Below, piece by piece: positions 17,276-26,280 of a DNA stretch of 64,000 nt. The translations under genes were made by a program, and so were the position numbers. The notes below the pieces were generated by a model. The model searched no databases. It saw nothing but the letters and a program-made list of their open reading frames with translations, and was not told the DNA's origin. The stretch is from Geodermatophilus sp. DSM 44513 (GTDB taxonomy: Bacteria > Actinomycetota > Actinomycetes > Mycobacteriales > Geodermatophilaceae), in the NCBI RefSeq assembly GCF_032460525.1, contig NZ_CP135963.1:1860001-1924000 (forward strand), written 5' to 3'. The first letter of the stretch is position 1, and each line of letters begins with the position of its first letter.

Positions 17276-20017
17276 ATGTCCGCTCCGGTCTCCGCCCCCG
17301 CGTCCCGCCCCGCCGCCCCCGCCGACGGGGCCCGGCCGCGGCTGCTGCTGCTCGACGGGCACTCCCTGGCCTACCGCGCCTTCTTCGCCCTGCCGGTGGA
17401 GAACTTCTCCACGACGACGGGGCAGCCGACCAACGCCGTCTACGGCTTCACCTCGATGCTCATCAACGTGCTGCGCGACGAGCAGCCCAGCCACCTGGCC
17501 GTCGCCTTCGACGTGGGGCGCACGACCTTCCGCAACGAGATCTACGCGGAGTACAAGGCCAACCGCACCGAGAGCCCCACCGACTTCCGCGGCCAGGTCA
17601 GCCTCATCCAGGAGGTGCTCGCCGCGCTGCACGTCCCGGTGGTCACCGCCGAGGGCTTCGAGGCCGACGACGTCATCGCCACCCTCACCGTGCAGGCCGT
17701 CGAGCTGGGCATGGACGTGCTCATCTGCACCGGCGACCGCGACGCGCTGCAGCTGGTGAACGACCACGTCACCGTGCTGTACCCGCGCAAGGGCGTCTCC
17801 GACCTCACCCGGTTCACCCCGGAGGAGGTGCAGGCCAAGTACGGCCTGTCGCCGACGCAGTACCCCGACTTCGCGGCGTTGCGCGGCGACCCCAGCGACA
17901 ACCTGCCGAGCATCCCGAGCGTGGGGGAGAAGACGGCGGCCAAGTGGGTCCGCGAGTACGGCTCCCTCGACGAGCTGGTCGACCGGGTGGACACCGTCAA
18001 GGGCAAGGTCGGCGAGAAGCTGCGCGAGCACCTGTCCTCGGTGCTGCAGAACCGGCGGCTGACCGAGCTGGACCGCGCGGTGCCGCTGCAGGTCGGCCCG
18101 GCCGACCTCGCCGCCCGGCCGTGGGACCGCAACGAGGTGCACACCCTCTTCGACAACCTGCAGTTCCGGGTGCTGCGCGACCGGCTGTTCGCCACCCTGA
18201 CCAGCGCCGAGCCGGAGGCCGAGGGGGGTTTCGACGTCACCGAGGACGACGTGCCCGCCGGCGGGCTGGGTGCCTGGCTGGACCGGCACGCGCGCACCAG
18301 CCGCACCGGCGTCGTCTTCCGCGGCAGCTGGGGCCGGGGCACCGGTGAGCTGACCGGCATCGCGCTGGCCGCCGGCGACGACGCCGCCACGTTCGTCGAC
18401 CTGGGTCCGGACCTGGACGTCGCCGACGAGCAGGCGCTCGCCGCGTGGCTGGCCGACCCGGGCGCGCACAAGGTCGTGCACGAGGTGAAGGGCCCGCTGC
18501 TGGCGATCTGGGCGCGCGGCTGGGACCTCGCCGGCGTGGTCAGCGACACCGCGCTGGCCGCCTACCTGGCCCTGCCCGGGCAGCGCTCCTTCGACCTCGG
18601 TGACCTCGCCGTCCGCTACCTGCGCCGTGAGCTCAAGGACTCCGCCGCCGAGGAGCCGCAGCTGACCCTCGACGGGCTGGGCCCGTCGGAGGCCGACCTC
18701 GCCCGCGAGGCCGCGCACGCCGACGTCCTCAAGGCCGTGGCCGTCAACGACCTGTCCGACGCGCTGGAGTCCGTGCTCGGGCAGCGCGGCGGGGACGCCC
18801 TGCTCGGCGGGATGGAGCTGCCGCTGACGTTCGTGCTGGCCCGCATGGAGCAGCGCGGCATCGCCACGGACCTGGACGCGCTGCGCGAGCTGCAGCGCGA
18901 GTTCGCCGACGGGGTGGCCGCCGCGGCCGCGGAGGCCTACGCCGTCATCGGCCGCGAGGTGAACCTCGGCTCGCCCAAGCAGCTGCAGGCGGTGCTGTTC
19001 GACGAGCTCGGCCTGCCCAAGACGAAGCGGATCAAGTCCGGCTACACGACGGACGCCGAGGCGCTGACCGGGCTGCTGGCCCAGACCGGCCACCCGTTCC
19101 TGGAGCACCTGCTGCGCCACCGGGACGTCACCCGGCTGCGCACCGTCATCGACGGCCTCATCCCGATGGTCGACGACGCCGGCCGCATCCACACCACGTT
19201 CCAGCAGACCATCGCGGCCACCGGCCGGCTGTCCTCGACCGACCCCAACCTGCAGAACATCCCGATCCGCACCGCGGAGGGCCGCCGCATCCGGCGAGCG
19301 TTCGTCGTCGGTACCGGCCACGAGTCGCTGATGACGGCGGACTACAGCCAGATCGAGATGCGCATCATGGCGCACCTCTCCGGCGACGCCGGCCTCATCG
19401 AGGCGTTCACCTCGGGGGAGGACCTGCACTCCTTCGTCGCCTCCCGGGCCTACGACATCCCGATCGAGGACGTCGACCCCGAGATGCGCCGCCGGATCAA
19501 GGCGATGAGCTACGGCCTGGCCTACGGCCTCTCCGCCTACGGGCTGTCCGCCCAGCTGCGCATCTCGGTGGAGGAGGCGCGCGAGCAGATGCACGCCTAC
19601 TTCGAGCGCTTCGGCGGCATCCGCGAGTACCTCGACGGCGTCGTCGACCACGCCCGGCAGACCGGCTACACCGAGACGACGCTGGGCCGCCGCCGCTACC
19701 TGCCGGACCTGACCAGCGACAACGGGCAGCGCCGGCAGATGGCCGAGCGGATGGCGCTCAACGCCCCCATCCAGGGGTCCGCGGCCGACGTCATCAAGGT
19801 CGCCATGCTGCGCGTGGAGCAGGCCATCGCCGCCGACGGCCTGTCCTCGCGGATGCTGCTGCAGGTGCACGACGAGCTCGTGCTCGAGGTGGCACCGGGG
19901 GAGCGGGAGGCGCTGGAGGCCCTGGTGCGCCGGGAGATGGCCGGTGCCGCCCAGCTGTCGGTGCCGCTGGAGGTCTCCGTCGGCTTCGGCCGGACCTGGG
20001 ACGAAGCCGCACACTGA
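17276..20017 (+). CDS. polA: DNA polymerase I
   Basis: Repair and Okazaki-fragment polymerase, 913 residues. An N-terminal 5'-3' exonuclease domain (~20-310, DGHSLAYRAFFALP and TGDRDALQLV), a middle 3'-5' exonuclease-like domain in which I cannot find the DxE metal-binding motif (so proofreading is probably lost, as in other actinobacterial PolA), and the polymerase domain from ~520: motif A DYSQIEMR (~690), motif B RRIKAMSYGLAYG (~740) and motif C LQVHDELV (~862). ATG 17276 is supported by the leaderless -10 just upstream. Confidence 0.97.
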   Translation: MSAPVSAPASRPAAPADGARPRLLLLDGHSLAYRAFFALPVENFSTTTGQPTNAVYGFTSMLINVLRDEQPSHLAVAFDVGRTTFRNEIYAEYKANRTESPTDFRGQVSLIQEVLAALHVPVVTAEGFEADDVIATLTVQAVELGMDVLICTGDRDALQLVNDHVTVLYPRKGVSDLTRFTPEEVQAKYGLSPTQYPDFAALRGDPSDNLPSIPSVGEKTAAKWVREYGSLDELVDRVDTVKGKVGEKLREHLSSVLQNRRLTELDRAVPLQVGPADLAARPWDRNEVHTLFDNLQFRVLRDRLFATLTSAEPEAEGGFDVTEDDVPAGGLGAWLDRHARTSRTGVVFRGSWGRGTGELTGIALAAGDDAATFVDLGPDLDVADEQALAAWLADPGAHKVVHEVKGPLLAIWARGWDLAGVVSDTALAAYLALPGQRSFDLGDLAVRYLRRELKDSAAEEPQLTLDGLGPSEADLAREAAHADVLKAVAVNDLSDALESVLGQRGGDALLGGMELPLTFVLARMEQRGIATDLDALRELQREFADGVAAAAAEAYAVIGREVNLGSPKQLQAVLFDELGLPKTKRIKSGYTTDAEALTGLLAQTGHPFLEHLLRHRDVTRLRTVIDGLIPMVDDAGRIHTTFQQTIAATGRLSSTDPNLQNIPIRTAEGRRIRRAFVVGTGHESLMTADYSQIEMRIMAHLSGDAGLIEAFTSGEDLHSFVASRAYDIPIEDVDPEMRRRIKAMSYGLAYGLSAYGLSAQLRISVEEAREQMHAYFERFGGIREYLDGVVDHARQTGYTETTLGRRRYLPDLTSDNGQRRQMAERMALNAPIQGSAADVIKVAMLRVEQAIAADGLSSRMLLQVHDELVLEVAPGEREALEALVRREMAGAAQLSVPLEVSVGFGRTWDEAAH

Positions 20018-20072
20018 ACCGGAGTCCCTGCAGCTCGACCTGAGGTAGAGGGTCGGGTGACAGGATGCCGGC

Positions 20073-20606
20073 GTGGTCCGCGTCGAGCTGGTGCCCACCG
20101 CGTCCCTGCGGCCCGGGGCCCTCGCCGTCGTCCGGCGGCTGGTGGACGAGGCGTTCGCCGGCGACTTCGGGGACAGCGACTGGCAGCACGCCCTCGGCGG
20201 GCTGCACGCCCTGGCGTGGCAGGACGGCGGGCTGGTCGGGCACGGCGCAGTCGTCCCGCGCCGGCTGCTGCACGGCGGCCGCGAGCTGCGCACCGGCTAC
20301 GTCGAGGCGGTCGCCGTGGCCCCCGCACACCGGCGCCGGGGCGTCACCTCGGCGGTCGTGGCCGCACTGGAGGACGTCGTCCGGGACGCCTACGACCTCG
20401 GTGCGCTGAGCGCCAGCGACGACGGCGCCGCCCTGTACGCCGCCCGCGGCTGGCTGCCCTGGCGTGGGCCGACGTCCGTGCTCGGTCCGGCCGGTCCGCT
20501 GCGCACACCGGAGGACGACGGCGGGGTGTTCGTGCTCCCCGGCCCGGTGACCCTCGACCTCGACGGGAGCCTCACCTGCGACTGGCGGGACGGCGACGTC
20601 TGGTGA
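20073..20606 (+). CDS. AAC(2')-I-type aminoglycoside 2'-N-acetyltransferase homologue
   Basis: GNAT enzyme of 177 residues that resembles the chromosomal aminoglycoside 2'-N-acetyltransferases of mycobacteria and Providencia along its whole length. Matching blocks: AFAGDF, DSDWQHALGGLHAL, the beta4/acetyl-CoA region GYVEAVAVAPAHRRRGV, ALSASDDGAALYAARGW, LPWRGPTSVL and the C-terminal CDWRDGDVW. The family acetylates the 2'-amino group of aminoglycosides, but the housekeeping substrate in such species is debated. GTG start 20073. Separate from polA by 55 bases and followed by a hairpin. Confidence 0.88.
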   Translation: MVRVELVPTASLRPGALAVVRRLVDEAFAGDFGDSDWQHALGGLHALAWQDGGLVGHGAVVPRRLLHGGRELRTGYVEAVAVAPAHRRRGVTSAVVAALEDVVRDAYDLGALSASDDGAALYAARGWLPWRGPTSVLGPAGPLRTPEDDGGVFVLPGPVTLDLDGSLTCDWRDGDVW

Positions 20607-20607
20607 A

Positions 20608-20662
20608 GGCCCCCGGTGCCCCCGCGCCTCGCACGCCCAGCGCGGGGCCCTGCACCGGGGCC
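20608..20662. terminator. Nested hairpin between convergent genes
   Basis: Outer arms GGCCCCCGGTGC and GCACCGGGGCC, inner arms CCCGCGC and GCGCGGG. It lies between the acetyltransferase stop and the convergent methyltransferase stop. Confidence 0.55.
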
Positions 20663-20672
20663 GTCCGGGCGC

Positions 20673-21515
20673 TCAGCCGGGCCGGGTGCAGACGAGGACC
20701 AGCGTGCCGGGGACCAGGGCCCCGCGAGCCGGGGACCACTGCCCCCACTCCTGCGTGCGCCCCGGCGTCCACTCCGGCTCCAGCAGGTCGGTCAGGACGA
20801 GCCCGGCGGCGACGACGGCGCGCACCCAGTCACCGACCGTGCGGTGGTGCTCGACGTAGACCGTGCCGCCGTGCTCGTCGGTCTCCACGTACGGCGTCCG
20901 GTCGAAGTAGGAGGAGGTGACCCGCAGGTCCGCGGGGTCGGGGGAGTCCGGCAGCGGCCAGCGGAACGGGTGGTTCACCGACGCCACGAACCGCCCGCCC
21001 GGGCGCAGCACGCGGGCCACCTCGGCCAGCACCCCCTCGACGTCGGCGACGAACGGCAGCCCGCCGAACGCCGAGCACACGACGTCGAACGCCGCGCCGG
21101 CCAGCGGCAGCGCGCCGGCGTCGGCCTGCAGCAGCGGCACGGCCAGGCCGGTGGTGCGGCCCAGCTCCGCGGCCCGGGCCAGCATCCCGGCCGACAGGTC
21201 CAGCGCGACCACCTCGGCGCCGGCCCGGCGCAGCCACCGGGCGCACGGCGCGGACCCGCACCCCACCTCGAGCACCCGGCGGCCGGCGACGTCGCCGAGC
21301 AGGTGTGCATCGGCCTCGCGCAGCCCCTCGGGACCCCACAGGAAGTCCACGTCGCCGAGGTCCGCGCCGTGCTCGGCGAGGTAGGCCGGCGCCGCGGCGT
21401 CCCACCAGCGGCGGTTGGCGCGGGCGGACTCCGCCGCGCCGGCCGGCCGGCGGAGCACCCCGCTGGGGGCCGGGTAGCCGTCGCCGTCCAGGGGGAGGGC
21501 GGCCGGGGTGTCCAT
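20673..21515 (-). CDS. Class I SAM-dependent methyltransferase
   Basis: 280 residues with the Rossmann methyltransferase motifs: motif [16 protein letters not shown], acidic end of beta2 [30 protein letters not shown] and the post-[11 protein letters not shown] region (methyltransferase type 11). The early [21 protein letters not shown] segment is common in small-molecule methyltransferases of actinobacteria. Substrate unknown. I chose ATG 21515; the open frame extends into the rpsA region without credible starts. Divergent from rpsA. Confidence 0.85.
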   Translation of the reverse strand: MDTPAALPLDGDGYPAPSGVLRRPAGAAESARANRRWWDAAAPAYLAEHGADLGDVDFLWGPEGLREADAHLLGDVAGRRVLEVGCGSAPCARWLRRAGAEVVALDLSAGMLARAAELGRTTGLAVPLLQADAGALPLAGAAFDVVCSAFGGLPFVADVEGVLAEVARVLRPGGRFVASVNHPFRWPLPDSPDPADLRVTSSYFDRTPYVETDEHGGTVYVEHHRTVGDWVRAVVAAGLVLTDLLEPEWTPGRTQEWGQWSPARGALVPGTLVLVCTRPG

Positions 21516-21584
21516 GACACGCCGATCGTGACACGCCGCCGCGCCCGACCGCCGCGAACCCAGGTGGACCCGGCCGTCCCCGGC

Positions 21585-21592
21585 TCCGTACC
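21585..21592 (+). promoter_or_regulatory. Possible rpsA promoter -10
   Basis: TACCAT within this stretch, with a TGGACC-like -35 about 18 bases upstream, in the 213-base divergent gap before rpsA. If used, the rpsA leader would be about 130 nt. No riboswitch or S1 autoregulatory structure could be recognised by eye. Confidence 0.3.
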
Positions 21593-21728
21593 ATGGGAGG
21601 GCGCCAGAGGTCTGTCCGTGTCGTCCCCCACCGGGGTTCGGCGCCCACCGGCTCTCCCCGCCCCCGCGCCTCCCGTGGCAGCGGGGCGTCCCGTCCCTAC
21701 GCACCCCCCGTCCGGAGCACTCGACCAC

Positions 21729-23195
21729 ATGACCTCCACCCAGGTCCGTCCGAACAGCACCCCCCAGGTCGCCGTCAACGACATCGGCACCGCGGAGGAC
21801 TTCCTCGCGGCCATCGACCAGACGATCAAGTACTTCAACGACGGAGACATCGTCGAGGGAGTCATCGTCAAGGTCGACCGCGACGAGGTGCTGCTGGACA
21901 TCGGCTACAAGACCGAGGGCGTCATCCCCTCGCGCGAGCTGTCCATCAAGCACGACGTCGACCCCAACGAGGTCGTCAGCGTCGGCGACGAGGTGGAAGC
22001 CCTCGTCCTCCAGAAGGAGGACAAGGAAGGCCGCCTGATCCTGTCCAAGAAGCGCGCCCAGTACGAGCGCGCCTGGGGCACGATCGAGGCGAAGAAGGAA
22101 GCCGACGAGGTCGTCACCGGCACCGTCATCGAGGTCGTCAAGGGCGGTCTGATCCTCGACATCGGCCTGCGCGGGTTCCTCCCCGCCTCACTGGTCGAGA
22201 TGCGCCGCGTCCGCGACCTGCAGCCCTACGTGGGCCGCGAGCTCGAGGCCAAGATCATCGAGCTGGACAAGAACCGCAACAACGTCGTCCTGTCCCGTCG
22301 GCAGTGGCTGGAGCAGACGCAGTCCGAGGTCCGCAGCGAGTTCCTCAACAAGCTCGCCAAGGGCCAGGTGCGCACCGGCGTCGTGTCCTCCATCGTCAAC
22401 TTCGGCGCCTTCGTGGACCTCGGCGGCGTCGACGGCCTGGTGCACGTCTCCGAGCTGTCCTGGAAGCACATCGACCACCCGTCGGAGGTCGTGGAGGTCG
22501 GCCAGGAGGTCACCGTCGAGGTGCTCGACGTCGACCTGGACCGCGAGCGGGTCTCGCTGTCGCTGAAGGCCACGCAGGAGGACCCGTGGCGCCAGTTCGC
22601 CCGGACCCACCAGATCGGCCAGGTCGTGCCCGGCAAGGTCACCAAGCTGGTGCCCTTCGGTGCGTTCGTCCGCGTCGACGAGGGCATCGAGGGCCTGGTG
22701 CACATCTCCGAGCTGGCCGAGCGCCACGTGGAGATCCCGGAGCAGGTCGTGCAGGTCGGCGACGAGATCCTGGTCAAGGTCATCGACATCGACCTGGACC
22801 GCCGGCGGATCTCGCTGTCGCTCAAGCAGGCCAACGAGGGCGTCGTCGGCGACGAGGAGCAGTTCGACCCCGCCGCCTACGGCATGGCCGCGTCCTACGA
22901 CGAGCAGGGCAACTACATCTACCCCGAGGGCTTCGACCCGGAGACCGGGGAGTGGCTCGAGGGCTTCGACGAGGCCCGCGAGACGTGGGAGCGGCAGTAC
23001 GCCGAGGCCCAGGCCCGCTTCGAGGCGCACCGCAAGCAGATCGCCGCGGCCCGCGAGGCCGACGCCGAGGCGGCCGCGGGGGGCAACTACTCCAGCGGCG
23101 GCGAGGTCGAGGCGACCGACACCTCCTCCGGCGGGACCCTCGCCAGCGACGAGGCGCTCGCGGCGCTGCGGGCCAAGCTGGCCGGCGGCGAGTAG
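21729..23195 (+). CDS. rpsA: 30S ribosomal protein S1
   Basis: RNA-binding ribosomal protein that helps recruit mRNA. 488 residues with four S1 (OB-fold) repeats at ~35-110, 125-195, 210-285 and 295-370; repeats 3 and 4 carry [20 protein letters not shown] and [18 protein letters not shown]. The C-terminal ~110 residues are acidic with no S1 fold, as in mycobacterial RpsA, which also has four repeats. ATG 21729 matches the family N-terminus MTSTQ. Codon use here is plainer (AAG, GAC, GTC) than in neighbours, as for a highly expressed gene. Followed by a repeated palindrome and then a strong hairpin. Confidence 0.97.
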   Translation: MTSTQVRPNSTPQVAVNDIGTAEDFLAAIDQTIKYFNDGDIVEGVIVKVDRDEVLLDIGYKTEGVIPSRELSIKHDVDPNEVVSVGDEVEALVLQKEDKEGRLILSKKRAQYERAWGTIEAKKEADEVVTGTVIEVVKGGLILDIGLRGFLPASLVEMRRVRDLQPYVGRELEAKIIELDKNRNNVVLSRRQWLEQTQSEVRSEFLNKLAKGQVRTGVVSSIVNFGAFVDLGGVDGLVHVSELSWKHIDHPSEVVEVGQEVTVEVLDVDLDRERVSLSLKATQEDPWRQFARTHQIGQVVPGKVTKLVPFGAFVRVDEGIEGLVHISELAERHVEIPEQVVQVGDEILVKVIDIDLDRRRISLSLKQANEGVVGDEEQFDPAAYGMAASYDEQGNYIYPEGFDPETGEWLEGFDEARETWERQYAEAQARFEAHRKQIAAAREADAEAAAGGNYSSGGEVEATDTSSGGTLASDEALAALRAKLAGGE

Positions 23196-23197
23196 TC

Positions 23198-23260
23198 GAA
23201 GGACCCCTCCGCCCCCCACCGCTCGCGAGCTCGCGGCGGGCCCCTGCGGAGGGCCGTTCC
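23198..23260. repeat. Dispersed GC palindrome, copy B
   Basis: Starts 2 bases after the rpsA stop. Outer arms CCTCCGC/GCGGAGG around CTCGCGAG. Nearly the reverse complement of 4610-4678 after gltD. Confidence 0.7.
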
Positions 23261-23272
23261 ACCACCTCACCA

Positions 23273-23314
23273 ACGACGGAGGCCCGGGACCACGTGGTCC
23301 CGGGCCTCCGTCGT
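23273..23314. terminator. Strong hairpin downstream of rpsA
   Basis: Fully self-complementary 42-nt stretch with arms ACGACGGAGGCCCGGGACC-type and centre ACGT; about 19-21 pairs with almost no loop. It separates rpsA from the convergent small ORF. Confidence 0.75.
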
Positions 23315-23329
23315 GGGCCGCGCCCGCTG

Positions 23330-23602
23330 TTACAGGCTGAGGATGATGGCGAAGGCGGCGCGGGGCCGGCCGCCGGCGGCGGCGAGGAACTGCCAGCTGT
23401 GCCGGCCGGCCGGGGCGGTCGCGGCCAGCCAGCGCACGACGGCGCTGCGGGGACGGTCCGCGCGGTTGCGCGCCAGCCGCTCACGCACCATGGGCAGTTC
23501 CGTGCAGCGCACGCCGGCCGGGCGCTCGAGCCGGTGCCGACCGGGGCCGCGCCGGGCGGCGGCGGGCGTCGACGGGGGAGCGGCGGGTGCGGGACGGGAC
23601 AT
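23330..23602 (-). CDS. Small basic hypothetical protein
   Basis: 90 residues, not recognised. N-terminus [19 protein letters not shown] is Pro/Ala/Arg-rich; the C-terminal half contains [20 protein letters not shown] and ends FAIILSL. A GAGAGG-like ribosome site lies upstream of ATG 23602, and the gene ends in TAA, rare here. It sits between the rpsA hairpin and the coaE promoter on the opposite strand. Could be a real actinobacterial small protein or a chance open frame. Confidence 0.4.
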   Translation of the reverse strand: MSRPAPAAPPSTPAAARRGPGRHRLERPAGVRCTELPMVRERLARNRADRPRSAVVRWLAATAPAGRHSWQFLAAAGGRPRAAFAIILSL

Positions 23603-23734
23603 GTCGGTTCTGCCTCTCTGGGCGGGGGAGATCGCCGGGTGCAGAGTTGCCCATGGGGCTCGTGTGACGGGAGCGACGCGCCGGAGGGGGCGGGCCGGCG
23701 TTATCCGTCCGTGACGACCGGACCGGCTGCTGGC

Positions 23735-23740
23735 TACTGT
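23735..23740 (+). promoter_or_regulatory. -10-like hexamer for coaE (leaderless)
   Basis: TACTGT (TANNNT) ends 6 bases before the coaE GTG. Confidence 0.45.
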
Positions 23741-23746
23741 CCGTGC

Positions 23747-24343
23747 GTGCTGCGGATCGGGCTGACCGGCGGGATCGGATCGGGCAAGAGCACCGTGGCC
23801 GGGCTGCTGGCCGCCCGCGGGGCACGCGTCGTCGACGCCGACCGGATCGCCCGCGAGGTCGTCGAGCCGGGCACCTCCGGTCTGGCCGCCGTGGTCAGCG
23901 CGTTCGGGCCGGACGTGCTCACGCCCGAGGGGGCGCTGGACCGGCCGGCGCTGGCCGCGGTCGTGTTCGCCGACCCGGCGGCCCGCCGCCGGCTCGACGG
24001 CATCGTGCACCCGCTGGTGCGGACGCGCGCCGCGGAGCTGGTCGCCGCGGCACCGCCGGACGCCGTGGTGGTGCAGGACGTGCCGCTGCTGGTCGAGACC
24101 GGGCAGGCGGCGTCCTACGACCTGGTGCTGGTCGTCGAGGCCGACCAGGACACCCGGGTGCGGCGGCTGGTCGCCCGGGGTCTGTCCGAGGAGGACGCCC
24201 GGGCGCGCATCGCCGCCCAGGCCACCGACGAGCAGCGCCGCGCCGTGGCCGACGTGGTGCTGGACAACAGTGGCACCGTCGAGGACCTCGAGGCCCAGGT
24301 CGAGCGGTTCTGGGCCGAGCGGGTGGCCCCCGCCCTGGGGTGA
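23747..24343 (+). CDS. coaE: Dephospho-CoA kinase
   Basis: Last step of coenzyme A synthesis: phosphorylates the ribose 3'-OH of dephospho-CoA with ATP. 198 residues, compact form without the C-terminal extension found in mycobacterial CoaE. P-loop GGIGSGKST at 8-16, DADRIAREV, the [19 protein letters not shown] lid/CoA block and [12 protein letters not shown]. The start is fixed by homology (VLRIGLTGG) and the -10 hexamer. rpsA-coaE adjacency is conserved in actinobacteria. Confidence 0.95.
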   Translation: MLRIGLTGGIGSGKSTVAGLLAARGARVVDADRIAREVVEPGTSGLAAVVSAFGPDVLTPEGALDRPALAAVVFADPAARRRLDGIVHPLVRTRAAELVAAAPPDAVVVQDVPLLVETGQAASYDLVLVVEADQDTRVRRLVARGLSEEDARARIAAQATDEQRRAVADVVLDNSGTVEDLEAQVERFWAERVAPALG

Positions 24344-24358
24344 GCGCACACTCGCCGC

Positions 24359-24616
24359 GTGCCGACCGACCCTGCCCTCCGCCAGGCCCGCCGGGAGGCG
24401 GACCGGTTGCGGGGGACCGCGCAGATCCACACGGGCCTGGCGGTCCTGTGGGTGGCTCTGGCCACGCTGCAGTGGCTCACGGGGGACGAGCTGTGGCAGC
24501 AGGTCACCTGGACGGTCCTGGCCCTGGCGTACGCCGTGGCGACCGTGCTGCACCGGCGGCAGGCGTACGAGGCGGCCGCCCGGGTGGAGGCGCTGCAGGC
24601 CGACGGGCCGGTATGA
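24359..24616 (+). CDS. Small two-helix membrane protein
   Basis: 85 residues, unrecognised. A charged N-terminus (RQARREADRLRG) precedes two hydrophobic segments (IHTGLAVLWVALATLQWL and VTWTVLALAYAVATVL), with a short charged tail. GTG 24359 lies 15 bases after coaE, so it is probably co-transcribed. A terminator hairpin follows at 24640. Confidence 0.65.
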   Translation: MPTDPALRQARREADRLRGTAQIHTGLAVLWVALATLQWLTGDELWQQVTWTVLALAYAVATVLHRRQAYEAAARVEALQADGPV

Positions 24617-24639
24617 GCGGAGGAGGCCCCGGGACGGCG

Positions 24640-24670
24640 CGAGGCCCGGGTCCACCGGACCCGGGCCTCG
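24640..24670. terminator. 14-bp hairpin after the coaE transcript
   Basis: Arms CGAGGCCCGGGTCC (24640-24653) and GGACCCGGGCCTCG (24657-24670) with a 3-nt loop. It also faces the 3' end of the minus-strand tRNA cluster. Confidence 0.75.
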
Positions 24671-24677
24671 TCTGCTG

Positions 24678-24749
24678 TGGGCGATACTGGGTTCGAACCA
24701 GTGACCTCTACCGTGTCAAGGTAGCGCTCTACCACTGAGCCAATCGCCC
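24678..24749 (-). tRNA. tRNA-Val (anticodon GAC)
   Basis: 72-nt cloverleaf on the minus strand: acceptor GGGCGAT/ATCGCCC, anticodon stem CTACC/GGTAG around TTGACAC, T loop TTCGAAC; discriminator A, no encoded CCA. Last member of a Gly-Cys-Val tRNA cluster read right to left. Confidence 0.95.
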
Positions 24750-24795
24750 GATCCGGCCGGTCGGCCGGTCCGCTCCACCGCACCCGGCGGAGCCG

Positions 24796-24866
24796 AGGTG
24801 GAGACGGGATTTGAACCCGTGTAGACGGCTTTGCAGGCCGTTGCCTCGCCTCTCGGCCACTCCACC
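24796..24866 (-). tRNA. tRNA-Cys (anticodon GCA)
   Basis: 71-nt cloverleaf: acceptor GGTGGAG/CTCCACC, anticodon loop CTGCAAA, T loop TTCAAAT; discriminator U73, the known cysteine identity base. Middle member of the three-tRNA cluster. Confidence 0.95.
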
Positions 24867-24906
24867 GCACACGGGCGCCGGTCTCGCGACCAGCGCCCGG
24901 GTCCCG

Positions 24907-24978
24907 AGCGGACGACGGGATTCGAACCCGCGACCCTCACCTTGGCAAGGTGATGCTCTACCACTGAGCCACGTCCGC
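24907..24978 (-). tRNA. tRNA-Gly (anticodon GCC)
   Basis: 72-nt cloverleaf: acceptor GCGGACG/CGTCCGC, anticodon stem CACCT/AGGTG around TGCCA, T loop TTCGAAT; discriminator U. First transcribed of the cluster. Confidence 0.95.
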
Positions 24979-25044
24979 GTTGCTGTCGTGCAGGGAGAAC
25001 CATACCCGACCCCGAGGGGGGCCTCGCGGGGGGTCCCCGGGTCC

Positions 25045-25488
25045 TCAGCGAGCCGTCGGGTCCGCACCGCCGTTGGACAGGAGCGCGGCCAGCTCGCCGT
25101 CCACCTCGAGCACCGAGGCCTCCTCGCCGAAGGGCACGACGCTGGCGGTCAGCTGCAGGAAACCGGCGACGGTGCCCCGGGAGACCTCGAACAGCGCCTC
25201 GCCGGAGGGGGCGCGCAGGTGCAGGAACAGGACGTCGCCCGACGTCCGGGACGGCCACAGCCGCACGTCGCCCTCGCCGGCGGGCCGGTCCAGGCCGGCC
25301 TGCAGCAGGTCGCGGCCCACCAGCCAGGAGATGCCGTCCTCCTCGGCGTCGTCGCCGAAGGTGATCCGCACCGCGAACGGGTCGGTGACCTCGTAGCCGA
25401 GCAGCGCAGGGACCTCGGTCCACGACTGCGGTCCGACCAGGTGCAACGTCGTCGGACAGGTGTACCCGGGCGTGGCGCGGTTGATCAT
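25045..25488 (-). CDS. ssgB: SsgA/SsgB-family sporulation and cell-division regulator
   Basis: Member of the SALP family, found only in morphologically complex actinomycetes, where SsgB helps place FtsZ before septation. 147 residues; family features are YEVTDPFAVRITF, WLVGRDLLQAGLDRPAGEGDVRLWP and the hydrophobic block VAGFLQLTASVVPFGEE. The length is close to SsgB (~137). ATG 25488. It sits upstream of the tRNA cluster on the same strand. Symbol assigned by family resemblance; other SALPs cannot be excluded. Confidence 0.82.
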   Translation of the reverse strand: MINRATPGYTCPTTLHLVGPQSWTEVPALLGYEVTDPFAVRITFGDDAEEDGISWLVGRDLLQAGLDRPAGEGDVRLWPSRTSGDVLFLHLRAPSGEALFEVSRGTVAGFLQLTASVVPFGEEASVLEVDGELAALLSNGGADPTAR

Positions 25489-25629
25489 GGCGTGGACGAC
25501 GACCTTCCCTGATCGCGGTGACGCCCGAGGACCTGCGGGCGTCTCGCACCGCTAGGTGCCCCTTCCGGTCACACCTGAACCGCCCACCTGAACCACACCG
25601 GGCTCCTGTTGCGAAGACCGCGTGTGACG

Positions 25630-26280
25630 ATGGGGCTCGTGAGCAGTCTGGCACGGCGTGTCGGGGACGGGCCTGCGGGCGCCGACCTCGTCCTGCGCAT
25701 CCGCGCGGGCGACCGGACCGCCGTCGACGAGCTCTACGACCGCTACAGCCGCCCGGCCTTCACCTTGGCCCGGCGCATCCTCGCCGACGAGGTCCTCGCC
25801 GAGGACGTCGTGCAGGACGTGTTCCTCAGCGTCTGGCGCGACCCCGGGGCCTTCGACGCCGCGCGCGGCTCGTTCTCCTCGTGGCTGATGGCCATGGTGC
25901 ACCACAAGGCCGTGGACGCCGTCCGGCGCGAGGAGTCCCAGCGCCGCCGGCAGGCCCGCGCGGAGGACGAGCTGGCGCTGTCGGCCCCGACGGCCACGGG
26001 GGACGTCGAGGACGACGCGTGGAGTCGCGTGGTGTCCGAGCAGGTGCGCGGTGCGCTGGGCTCGCTGCCGGCGGCCCAGCGCGAGGCGCTCACCCTCGCC
26101 TACTACGGCGGGTACACCCAACGGGAGGTCGCGGCGTTGACCAGCACGCCGCTGGGCACGGTCAAGACGCGCATGCTCGCCGGGATGCGCCGGCTGCGTG
26201 AGGAGCTCGGCGACGCCGCCGGCGCCGCCCGGAGCGGGGCCCTCGGGGGGTCCGCACCGGCCGACGGGACGAGCCGGTGA
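25630..26280 (+). CDS. ECF (group IV) RNA polymerase sigma factor
   Basis: Alternative sigma factor of 216 residues. Region 2 (~30-100) carries ELYDRYSRPAFTLARRIL, DVVQDVFLSVWRDP and the -10-melting SFSSWLMAMVHHKAVDAVRRE; region 4 (~140-190) has LGSLPAAQREALTLAYYGGY and the helix-turn-helix TSTPLGTVKTRMLAGMRRLR. Close in type to SigK/SigL regulators paired with zinc-binding anti-sigma factors. ATG 25630 chosen; GTG 25639 is possible. Translationally coupled to the anti-sigma gene by a GTGA overlap, and likely held inactive by it. Confidence 0.93.
   Translation: MGLVSSLARRVGDGPAGADLVLRIRAGDRTAVDELYDRYSRPAFTLARRILADEVLAEDVVQDVFLSVWRDPGAFDAARGSFSSWLMAMVHHKAVDAVRREESQRRRQARAEDELALSAPTATGDVEDDAWSRVVSEQVRGALGSLPAAQREALTLAYYGGYTQREVAALTSTPLGTVKTRMLAGMRRLREELGDAAGAARSGALGGSAPADGTSR

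Noticed and set aside
17261..20293. 1010-residue open frame antisense to polA
   Set aside because: Composition is that of a GC-rich shadow frame (runs of His, Gly, Arg, Val, Gln); polA on the other strand is certain.
21516..21728. Riboswitch or S1 autoregulatory leader before rpsA
   Set aside because: No recognisable conserved structure by eye; only GC-rich dyads of the kind seen throughout.
24729..25067. Open frames across the tRNA-Cys/tRNA-Gly cluster
   Set aside because: They run through well-folded tRNA genes and have no family likeness.
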